A stretch of DNA of 5,099 nucleotides. Origin: an uncultured Clostridium sp. Its GTDB lineage: Bacteria; Bacillota; Clostridia; TANB77; CAG-508. The position numbers and the translations under genes were made by a program. The notes beneath the pieces were generated by a model. It did not search any database. It had not been told where the DNA came from and saw nothing but the letters and a program-made list of their open reading frames with translations. Below are positions 1 to 5,099 of this stretch, one piece after another; within the stretch, counting starts at the first letter, position 1; every line of letters starts with the position of its first letter. Where the stretch lies: the NCBI GenBank assembly GCA_900557475.1, contig USTA01000073.1, positions 1-5,099 of the forward strand, written 5' to 3'.

Positions 1-863
1 ATATAAATTGTTTACAATCAAACCCCTGGAAGATTGTTCCTTTTATATTAGATATAATTTTAGTTATATTCTTAATTTCATATTTTGTTAAGATGACTAA
101 AAAATCTAGAGTATGGCAATTACTTAAAGGAATTGCACTACTTATAGTGATAACATTTATAAGTAATCTGCTAGACTTAAAGATTTTATATTTCATACTA
201 ACATCATTTATGAGTTATGGAGTAATTGCACTTTTAATTATCTTTCAGCCAGAACTTAGAAGAGCAATAGAGCAATTGGGTTCTAGTACATTTTCAAGAA
301 TGTTTGGTATAGATAGAAGCATTAGAGATAAAACAAAAGAAGATATATATAAAGTAGCAATTGCAGTAGAAGAACTTGCAAAAACAAAAACAGGAGCACT
401 AATTGTATTTGAAAGAGATATAAAAATTCAGGATATAATAGAAACAGGAATAAAAATGGATGCTGAAATATCCCCTCAAGTATTAGTTAATATCTTTGTT
501 CCAAAAACACCACTTCATGATGGTGCAGTAGTAATAAGTAACAATAAAATTATGGCAGCAGCATGTATATTACCACTTACAAGTGATAAAGATGTGGCAA
601 GAGAGTTAGGAACTAGACATAGAGCTGCAATAGGAATTTCAAAAGAATCAGATTCAATTGCAGTTGTAGTATCTGAAGAAACAGGTAAAATATCAATTGC
701 AAAAGATGGAACATTAATTGCAGATGTTAAAGAGGATGCCCTAAAAAGGATACTAATAAAAAACTTAGTAACAGCTAGATTTGGTACAGAACAAAAACAA
801 GATAGATTTAGTAAGATGAAAGAAAAGTTACAACAGAAAAAAATAATAAATAAAAAACAATAA
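1..863 (+). CDS. cdaA: Diadenylate cyclase CdaA, 5' end cut by window edge
   Basis: Membrane-bound enzyme that condenses two ATP into c-di-AMP, the messenger that controls potassium and osmolyte transport and cell-wall homeostasis in Bacillota. The frame is open from the first complete codon at position 3. ATG 93 is internal: the 30 codons before it encode a hydrophobic helix (about codons 11-29) that matches the first membrane segment of CdaA, and the Asp at codon 17 lines up with the same residue of B. subtilis CdaA as I remember it. Probably only a few N-terminal residues are missing. Two more membrane segments follow (codons about 41-60 and 62-84), then the FQPELRRA motif and the DisA_N domain. 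Its catalytic DGA motif is at 519-527 and RHR at 615-623, followed by SEETG. The C-terminus is a Lys/Gln-rich tail. Length fits the family (about 270-290 aa). truA follows 67 bp later; the usual partner cdaR is not downstream. Confidence 0.95.
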   Translation, partial: INCLQSNPWKIVPFILDIILVIFLISYFVKMTKKSRVWQLLKGIALLIVITFISNLLDLKILYFILTSFMSYGVIALLIIFQPELRRAIEQLGSSTFSRMFGIDRSIRDKTKEDIYKVAIAVEELAKTKTGALIVFERDIKIQDIIETGIKMDAEISPQVLVNIFVPKTPLHDGAVVISNNKIMAAACILPLTSDKDVARELGTRHRAAIGISKESDSIAVVVSEETGKISIAKDGTLIADVKEDALKRILIKNLVTARFGTEQKQDRFSKMKEKLQQKKIINKKQ

Positions 864-865
864 AG

Positions 866-910
866 AAATAAAGAGCCAAAAGAATTTAAAAATTTTTAAG
901 CTCTTTATTT
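866..910 (+). terminator. Hairpin between cdaA and truA, possible terminator or attenuator
   Basis: A perfect 11-bp stem pairs AAATAAAGAGC (866-876) with GCTCTTTATTT (900-910) around a 23-nt loop. The loop contains a second palindrome, TTAAAAATTTTTAA (886-899). The 3' side is T-rich (904-915) but has no unbroken T run, so termination may be incomplete. The truA ribosome binding site begins only 12 nt after the stem. There is no room for a promoter between them, so truA must be reached by read-through or from a promoter at or before the hairpin. Confidence 0.6.
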
Positions 911-921
911 ATATTATGACT

Positions 922-925
922 GGAG
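922..925 (+). promoter_or_regulatory. truA ribosome binding site that decides the start
   Basis: GGAG lies 5 nt before ATG 931. The in-frame ATG at 916 lies upstream of this site and has only T/A-rich sequence before it, with no Shine-Dalgarno match. This selects 931 as the start. Confidence 0.75.
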
Positions 926-930
926 AAGAT

Positions 931-1671
931 ATGAGAAATATTAAACTAACAATAGAATATGATGGAAAAGACTGGGGTGGCTGGCAAAAGCAACCAAACA
1001 AATTAAATATACAAGGTGAAATAGAAAGAGCAATTGAACTTGTTACTGGCGAAAAAGTAGAGCTTATTGCATCAGGAAGAACTGATGCAGGAGTGCACGC
1101 ACTTGGACAAGTGGCAAATTTTAAAATTAACAAAGAAATTCCAATAGAAAAGATACCATATGCACTAAATTCACAATTAAAAAAGTCAATTATAATAAAG
1201 TCGGCAGAAGAAGTGGATGAAGATTTTCATAGCAGATATAAGTGTAAAAGAAAAACATATAGGTATTTAATAAATAATTCTGAGCAAGGAAGTGCTGTGT
1301 ATAGAAATTTACAATATCATTTTGATAAAAAATTAGATGAAAATAAAATGAACGAAGCAGCACAATATTTAGTAGGAACTCATGACTTTAAATCCTTTAA
1401 AGCAAGTGGAACCAGTAGTAAAAGTAGCGTTAGAACGATATATAATGCAAATGTTAAAAGAGATGGTGAATTAATTATAATAGAGCTTACTGGAAACGGT
1501 TTTTTATATAATATGGTTAGAATAATTGCTGGAACATTAGTTGATGTAGGAGTAAATAAAACTGAGCCAGATAAAATAAAAGAAATACTAGAGAAAAAGG
1601 ACAGACTCTTAGCAGGCAAAACCTTGCCACCAATGGGACTTTATTTAGTAAATGTAAATTATGAAGAGTAA
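931..1671 (+). CDS. truA: tRNA pseudouridine(38-40) synthase TruA
   Basis: Cytoplasmic enzyme that isomerises uridine to pseudouridine at positions 38, 39 and 40 in the anticodon arm of many tRNAs, which stabilises the arm and helps keep the reading frame. From ATG 931 the protein has 246 residues, a normal TruA length, and begins MRNIKLTIEYDG, the usual first strand of the family. The catalytic Asp is residue 52 (codon 1084-1086) in the signature GRTDAGVHA. KTYRY (about 108-112) carries the conserved active-site tyrosine, and NGFLYNMVR (189-197) is the conserved C-terminal motif. No motif is damaged. A longer frame from ATG 916 adds five residues but lacks a ribosome binding site. The gene sits behind cdaA and a hairpin; I found no convincing promoter of its own, so it may be expressed by read-through. 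I saw no clear terminator after it. Confidence 0.95.
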   Translation: MRNIKLTIEYDGKDWGGWQKQPNKLNIQGEIERAIELVTGEKVELIASGRTDAGVHALGQVANFKINKEIPIEKIPYALNSQLKKSIIIKSAEEVDEDFHSRYKCKRKTYRYLINNSEQGSAVYRNLQYHFDKKLDENKMNEAAQYLVGTHDFKSFKASGTSSKSSVRTIYNANVKRDGELIIIELTGNGFLYNMVRIIAGTLVDVGVNKTEPDKIKEILEKKDRLLAGKTLPPMGLYLVNVNYEE

Positions 1672-1739
1672 TAATTAAGTATAAATGTGCTAATTTAATA
1701 TATTTTTAGATAAAGGGAAAAACAATAGTAACATAAAGC

Positions 1740-1760
1740 CTATATTTACATAAAATATAG
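1740..1760 (+). promoter_or_regulatory. Short hairpin touching the next ribosome binding site
   Basis: CTATATTT (1740-1747) and AAATATAG (1753-1760) form an 8-bp stem with a 5-nt loop, ending directly before the AAGGGG ribosome binding site (1761-1766). It is weak because it is almost all A-T. It could expose the site or slow ribosome loading. I did not find a convincing promoter in 1672-1739. Confidence 0.3.
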
Positions 1761-1772
1761 AAGGGGATAAAA

Positions 1773-2198
1773 ATGAATACAATATTATTTTTGTTTATAT
1801 TTCCAATATCAGTAATAATATTTTCAGTAGCATTACAAAAAATATTAAAAAAACCTTTTCTAGTTGCAGCAATTATTTTTGCAATATTTCTAATTATAAC
1901 ATTTACTATATATGGATCATCGTTTTTAATTTATGCATTTATATATGGACTAATATCACTTATAACAGCTGATATTACTTGTGTACTAGAACAAGTTTCA
2001 AATAGAACAATTCAAATAAATGTAATAGAAAATGAAGAAAATAATACCTGTAATAGATGTGCAATGTGCAAAAATAGGAACTGTGAAGAAACTAGAGATG
2101 ATTACAATTATAATGACTATAATTTAGAAAATAATAGTGATGCTTGCAAAATTTGTTGTTGCCAAAAACAGTATAGAAGATGTTTAAGAGGAAAATAA
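1773..2198 (+). CDS. Small membrane protein, DUF2651-like, with Cys-rich tail
   Basis: Protein of 141 residues and unknown function. Two or three hydrophobic segments fill residues about 3-21 and 29-67, and the pattern (short first helix ending in a QKILKKP turn, then a long hydrophobic pair with ITFTIYGSSFLIY) resembles DUF2651/YbeF-type membrane proteins of Bacillota. That assignment is from memory of the family and is moderate. The rest looks cytoplasmic or extracytoplasmic and hydrophilic. It holds nine cysteines between residues 93 and 137: a CxxCxxCxxxxC cluster (93-104), then an Asn/Asp/Tyr-rich linker (about 107-124), then CxxCCC (125-130) and Cys137, followed by a basic end. The spacing suggests metal binding or palmitoyl/disulfide chemistry, but nothing proves it. 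The start is supported by AAGGGG (1761-1766) 6 nt upstream. It is 101 bp after truA and is closed by the strong hairpin at 2204-2244. Confidence 0.8.
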   Translation: MNTILFLFIFPISVIIFSVALQKILKKPFLVAAIIFAIFLIITFTIYGSSFLIYAFIYGLISLITADITCVLEQVSNRTIQINVIENEENNTCNRCAMCKNRNCEETRDDYNYNDYNLENNSDACKICCCQKQYRRCLRGK

Positions 2199-2203
2199 AA
2201 TAT

Positions 2204-2244
2204 AAAAAATTCAAATGCACTTTTTAGTGTATTTGAATTTTTTT
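2204..2244. terminator. Strong, probably two-way terminator between converging genes
   Basis: The left arm (2204-2220) and right arm (2227-2243) form a 17-bp stem with one G-T pair and a 6-nt loop. On the plus strand the stem runs into seven T (2238-2244) just after the small membrane protein gene. On the minus strand the A run at 2204-2209 becomes a T run, so the same hairpin can also stop transcripts of mutS2, whose stop codon is 55 bp away. I saw no other terminator for mutS2. Confidence 0.88.
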
Positions 2245-2298
2245 ACATACATTTATTAAAACGATATAATTTTTAAATTAATAAAAATACATAAATAG

Positions 2299-4509
2299 CT
2301 ATTTTAATTCTACAATGGTAACACCATAATCACCTTCTCCGAAACCTGCAATTCTATATGAACTAACATATTTAGATTTTTTCAAATATTTGTGAATCTC
2401 TTCTCGTAATTTTCCTGTTCCCTTACCATGAACTACTCTTACTTGATGAAGATGTGCCATCGTGCAATTGTCCAAATATTTATCCAATTCCTGAACTGCA
2501 TTGAAGGCTGTTTCACCTATAAGATTTATTTCAGAAGAAGTATTCATAGACTTTGAGTTTTGTACATGTGTAGTAGATTTTTTATTAGGTTTTATAGTCT
2601 CTTGATTGTTTAGTTTTAATAATACACTTAAATCTAAACTAGAATTAGGAGATGTTTCTTTGATTTTTGAGTTCAATGAATTTCTTAATTCATTTGCTTT
2701 TTTTAAATTACCTTTTTCTAGTTTGGTTAACTCATTAATAATTTCATTTGCTTCTTCTTTTGCATTAAGCAAAATAGTTCGAGCCTCATTTTTTACTTTT
2801 TCTAGCTTTTGCTCTTCTTTTTCTAATTTGCTAGAGGCTTCTTTTTCTAATGATTTACGTAAAAGTTCTACTTGATTTAAATTCTTACTATGTTCTTCCT
2901 TTATTTTTTCAATAGCAATTCTATCATCATAAATTTCCTTCATTAATGTTTCAATATCAGTAGCAGGTTTTTCAATTAAAGATGAAGCTCTATCCAAAAT
3001 CTTAGTATCAAGCCCTAAACGTTTGCTTATAGAAAAAGCGTAACTTTTGCCAGGTATGCCTATTAATAATTTATATGTAGGGGTTAAATTTTCTATGTCA
3101 AATTCACAACTAGCATTTTCATAAGAATCATGTGTAATACAATAATTTTTAATTTCTTGGTAATGTGTTGTTGCAATTGTAAAAGCACCTTTATTATGGA
3201 AATATTCAAGAAGTGCAATAGCCAAAGTTGCACCTTGAGCAGGGTCGGTTCCAGAACCTAGCTCATCAACTAAAACTAAACTTTTTGAAGTAACTTTTTT
3301 AGTAATTTCTATAATATTAATCATATGACTAGAAAAAGTACTAAGTGATTCCTCTATACTTTGGCTATCACCAATATCTACAAAAATATTATCAAAGACT
3401 TTTACTTTACTACCATCTAAAGCAGGAATATATAAACCAGATTGAGCCATTGCACATATAATACCAACAGTTTTTAATGTAACAGTCTTTCCACCAGTAT
3501 TAGGTCCAGTTATAACTAAAGTTGTAAAATCCTTTCCTACATATATATTATTAGGAATTGCCTTAGTTTTTTCAATTAGGGGATGCTTGGCAAAGCGTAA
3601 ATTTACTTCATCAGCTAATATAGGTAAAGAAGCATCCATATCAATAGCAAGTTTAGCTTTAGCATTTATAAAATCAAGTTTAGAAATTAAGTCTAAATCT
3701 CTTTTTAGATATGTACTAATAGGTTTAAGTAAATTAGTAAGCATAGCTAAAATGCGTTCAATTTCTTTTGTCTCTTCAATTGTTAGATTATTAATTTTAT
3801 TGTTAATTTCAAAAATGCTTAAAGGCTCTATATACACAGTAGATCCACTAGCAGATGTATCATGAATAAAACCTTTAACAAAACTTCTATATTCCTCTTT
3901 AACAGGAATTACAAATCTATTATCTCTAATTGTAATAACAGCATCCATAATGTATTTAGAATATGAAGATGAATGAATAAGTGTATTTAACCTGTTTTTA
4001 ATATCTATTTCAAGAGACTTTTTAGATTTTCTAATAGAGCTAAGCTTTAAAGATGCATTATCTGAAATTAAATCTTCTGCTAAGATAGATTTATTAATTT
4101 TTTCTTCAACATCTTTATTAGAATATAAATATGAAAAGTATGGTTCAAGTGCTGCAAAAGTAGTATTCGGTAAATCTTCTTTAGCTACATCATTAGCATA
4201 GAAGTAATTATTAAGTTCTCTAGCACACCTTAAAACTTTAGCAAGCTCAATAAGTCCTTTAGAAGTAAGAGGCAGGCTTCCTGCTAAAGTTTTTAAATAA
4301 ATAGAAACATCAGAAATTTCAGAAATAGGAAAAGAGCCCTTTTCATGAGATAAATTTACTGCTTCGGTTGTTTCATTAAGCATTGACTGAACTTGCAACG
4401 AATTTGTAGATGGTTCTAAATTAAGAGCAAGTTTTTTACCTTCGAAAGATGTAGTAAAAGTTGCAAGTTTTTCGGTTATATATTTAAAATCTAATTTATC
4501 TAAATTCAT
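2299..4509 (-). CDS. mutS2: MutS2 family ATPase with Smr domain
   Basis: MutS paralogue of Bacillota. In B. subtilis it recognises collided ribosomes and splits them for rescue; in other species it is linked to suppression of recombination. It has no mismatch-binding domain. From ATG 4509 it has 736 residues: N-terminal core/lever region (1-300) with the family signature DTSASGSTVYIEP (217-229), ATPase with Walker A GPNTGGKT (335-342), STFSSHM (390-396), Walker B LVLVDELGSGTDP (411-423) and TTHY (447-450), a long Glu/Lys-rich coiled coil (about 520-620), then the Smr domain (660-736) with HGKGTG (694-699). Two oddities: the Smr LDLRG motif reads INLIG (661-665), and the KOW-like domain expected before Smr is replaced by a polar linker, which fits a length about 50 below B. 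subtilis MutS2. The start is chosen because AAAGGAGG (4520-4527) precedes it and because TTG 4539 lies upstream of the likely transcription start. The frame is intact. Confidence 0.95.
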   Translation of the reverse strand: MNLDKLDFKYITEKLATFTTSFEGKKLALNLEPSTNSLQVQSMLNETTEAVNLSHEKGSFPISEISDVSIYLKTLAGSLPLTSKGLIELAKVLRCARELNNYFYANDVAKEDLPNTTFAALEPYFSYLYSNKDVEEKINKSILAEDLISDNASLKLSSIRKSKKSLEIDIKNRLNTLIHSSSYSKYIMDAVITIRDNRFVIPVKEEYRSFVKGFIHDTSASGSTVYIEPLSIFEINNKINNLTIEETKEIERILAMLTNLLKPISTYLKRDLDLISKLDFINAKAKLAIDMDASLPILADEVNLRFAKHPLIEKTKAIPNNIYVGKDFTTLVITGPNTGGKTVTLKTVGIICAMAQSGLYIPALDGSKVKVFDNIFVDIGDSQSIEESLSTFSSHMINIIEITKKVTSKSLVLVDELGSGTDPAQGATLAIALLEYFHNKGAFTIATTHYQEIKNYCITHDSYENASCEFDIENLTPTYKLLIGIPGKSYAFSISKRLGLDTKILDRASSLIEKPATDIETLMKEIYDDRIAIEKIKEEHSKNLNQVELLRKSLEKEASSKLEKEEQKLEKVKNEARTILLNAKEEANEIINELTKLEKGNLKKANELRNSLNSKIKETSPNSSLDLSVLLKLNNQETIKPNKKSTTHVQNSKSMNTSSEINLIGETAFNAVQELDKYLDNCTMAHLHQVRVVHGKGTGKLREEIHKYLKKSKYVSSYRIAGFGEGDYGVTIVELK

Positions 4510-4519
4510 GTAAGATGTT

Positions 4520-4527
4520 CCTCCTTT
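4520..4527 (-). promoter_or_regulatory. mutS2 ribosome binding site that decides the start
   Basis: Minus-strand AAAGGAGG is followed after 10 nt by ATG 4509. A longer reading from TTG 4539 would translate through this site and would start beside the -10 box, so it is not credible. Confidence 0.85.
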
Positions 4528-4552
4528 ATAAAGATACAATTATTATAAAGGA
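4522..4552. repeat. 10-bp inverted repeat over the mutS2 -10 box and ribosome binding site
   Basis: TCCTTTATAA (4522-4531) and TTATAAAGGA (4543-4552) are perfect inverted copies with an 11-bp spacer. Their centres are 21 bp apart, about two helical turns, as in many dimeric repressor operators. One arm covers the -10 box and the other overlaps the ribosome binding site. Since part of it lies upstream of the likely transcript start, it would act as DNA rather than as an RNA hairpin. It could also be chance in AT-rich sequence. Confidence 0.35.
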
Positions 4553-4570
4553 AAAAAGGCTAAAATTCAA
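4542..4570 (-). promoter_or_regulatory. mutS2 promoter, sigma-A type
   Basis: On the minus strand, TTGAAT (4570-4565) and a perfect TATAAT (4547-4542) are separated by exactly 17 bp. The predicted start of transcription is near 4535, which gives a leader of about 25 nt with the ribosome binding site inside it. The promoter lies outside the proposed insertion-sequence end, so mutS2 should still be transcribed. Confidence 0.75.
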
Positions 4571-4574
4571 GGGA

Positions 4575-4602
4575 TTTATGCATAAAGAGTTACATAAGAA
4601 GT
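4575..4602 (-). other. dif-like XerC/XerD site (tentative)
   Basis: Read on the minus strand, 4602-4575 has an 11-bp arm ACTTCTTATGT, a 6-bp centre AACTCT and an 11-bp arm TTATGCATAAA. Against the Firmicutes dif arms as I recall them (ACTTCCTATAA and TTATGTAAACT) this gives 8 of 11 and 7 of 11 matches, with the conserved ACTTC and TTATG in place and the correct spacing. It was found after looking for it, the outer halves of the arms are poor, and the region is AT-rich, so it remains a hypothesis. Confidence 0.25.
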
Positions 4603-4646
4603 AGTATGTCAATCATTTTTGAAAATGTCCTAAAATTTTTTAAACA

Positions 4647-4678
4647 TTAGCACTAATTTTTAATAGAATTAGTGCTAA
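4647..4678 (-). terminator. Hairpin after the transposase gene
   Basis: TTAGCACTAATT (4647-4658) and AATTAGTGCTAA (4667-4678) form a perfect 12-bp stem with an 8-nt loop, 10 bp past the transposase stop codon. In the minus direction it is followed by TGTTTAAAAAATTTT, which lacks an immediate long T run. It probably ends transposase transcription, and would help insulate the element and mutS2 from each other. Confidence 0.55.
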
Positions 4679-4688
4679 ATTTTAAAAT

Positions 4689-5099
4689 TTAAGAAACACT
4701 TTTTAATAGATTTTTTTGCTTTTCAACAAAATTATCAAAATATGACTGTTTCCATGGATGAGTAATTGGTGGAATATATATTTTTTTAGGTTTTGCTTCC
4801 ACTATCTCATCAAAGTTTTCAGACAATGCTTGCACTTCTGGAATCTCTTTTAAAGCAAATACAGTATCATTAACCGTTGCATATAATTTATTGTCAAAGG
4901 ATTTAATTACAACACAACTAGTACCTCTATTAAAATATATTGGAGTATTTAGGCGATTAACTAAACTGTAATATTTGTTATTAAATTTTATTGAGTGTCC
5001 ACTGTCAATTTTTCTTTTTGTTAAAACAGCTAAAATTAAATTGATTTTTTTCTCATCAGGTTGCTTTTCAAATACAGATTTGGTATCATTAATACACAA
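4689..5099 (-). CDS. ISNCY/IS1202-type transposase, C-terminal part
   Basis: Only the last 136 residues are in the window; the gene continues past the right edge, and the TTG at 5097-5099 need not be a start. The piece matches, from memory of the family, the C-terminal region of the DDE transposases of the ISNCY/IS1202 group: a KSVFEKQPDEKKINLILAV segment, then TKRKIDSGHSIKFNNKYY, a small beta domain with YATVNDTVFALKEIPE, and the near-invariant tail IYIPPITHPWKQSYF followed by a short Lys/Gln helix. The catalytic Asp/Asp/Glu residues should lie upstream, outside the window. Full proteins of the group are about 400-480 residues, so activity cannot be judged. The frame is intact to TAA at 4689. 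It points toward mutS2 and is followed by the hairpin at 4647-4678. Confidence 0.82.
   Translation of the reverse strand: MCINDTKSVFEKQPDEKKINLILAVLTKRKIDSGHSIKFNNKYYSLVNRLNTPIYFNRGTSCVVIKSFDNKLYATVNDTVFALKEIPEVQALSENFDEIVEAKPKKIYIPPITHPWKQSYFDNFVEKQKNLLKSVS

Larger units (their letters stand above)
4607..5099 (-). mobile_element. 3' part of an ISNCY/IS1202-type insertion sequence
   Basis: The element is defined by the transposase reading in from the right edge. I place its left boundary provisionally at TGTCAATC (4607): this is where a sequence starting TGTC, with a second TGTC at 4626-4629, begins about 80 bp past the transposase stop, as expected for a terminal inverted repeat of about 25 bp. 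The other end is outside the window, so neither the repeat nor a target duplication can be confirmed. Confidence 0.55.

Noticed and set aside
916..930. ATG 916 as the truA start
   Set aside because: No ribosome binding site precedes it, while GGAG lies 5 nt before ATG 931, and the protein from 931 begins in the usual TruA manner.
909..1133. Open minus-strand frame opposite truA
   Set aside because: It overlaps a clear truA, has no ribosome binding site and its Ser/Phe/Pro-rich product looks like a mirror of the real coding strand. The same holds for the frames at 1380-1619, 2606-2875 and 3587-3865.
1672..1739. Possible promoter or terminator between truA and the small membrane protein gene
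   Set aside because: Only weak -10-like A/T strings (TATAAA, TAACAT) without a good -35 at 16-18 bp, and no stable stem with a T run.
1749..1757. CATAAAATA, which resembles a sporulation sigma-E/sigma-K -10 box
   Set aside because: Transcription would begin at or inside the ribosome binding site at 1761-1766, and no matching -35 is at the right distance.
4510..4539. TTG 4539 as the mutS2 start
   Set aside because: It lies just beside the -10 box and upstream of the likely transcription start, and would translate through a perfect AAAGGAGG that serves ATG 4509.
4586..4612. Full hybrid promoter from the element end
   Set aside because: The TTGACA is perfect but no acceptable -10 is found at 16-18 bp; mutS2 already has a better promoter nearer its start.
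1..5099. CRISPR array, tRNA, rRNA, riboswitch or toxin-antitoxin pair
   Set aside because: I saw no regularly spaced repeats, no cloverleaf or GC-rich RNA island and no pair of small overlapping genes. A covariance-model search was not possible here.

Overview
The window is visibly very AT-rich. It encodes a CdaA-type diadenylate cyclase, a MutS2 and TruA, uses the standard code, and has strong AGGAGG-type ribosome binding sites and TTGxxx/TATAAT promoters. Together these point to a low-GC Bacillota chromosome, most likely a clostridial lineage. I cannot name a species.

Layout. The left part reads rightward. A nearly complete cdaA is cut by the left edge and makes c-di-AMP. After a hairpin comes truA, which makes tRNA pseudouridine 38-40. 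After about 100 bp comes a small membrane protein that looks like the DUF2651 family but carries a cysteine-rich tail. A strong hairpin with flanking A and T runs at 2204-2244 separates this group from a leftward gene, and probably terminates both sides. The leftward gene is mutS2, a ribosome-rescue/recombination ATPase, with its own promoter at 4542-4570. To its right is the 3' end of an insertion sequence of the ISNCY/IS1202 type. Its transposase also reads leftward and runs off the right edge.

The genes do not form one pathway: cdaA, truA and mutS2 are housekeeping genes, and the insertion sequence is accessory. cdaA is not followed by cdaR and glmM, its usual Bacillota neighbours. MutS2 departs from the textbook form in two ways: the LDLRG motif of its Smr domain reads INLIG, and the KOW-like domain before Smr seems to be missing. 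The most interesting non-coding spot is 4565-4680. The proposed insertion-sequence end lies 4 bp from a 28-bp sequence that resembles a XerC/XerD dif site, just upstream of the mutS2 promoter. I see no clear evidence of a wholly new defence or signalling system.

Two starts differ from the longest open frames: truA is placed at ATG 931, not 916, and mutS2 at ATG 4509, not TTG 4539. The cdaA frame is open to the left edge, so ATG 93 is internal.
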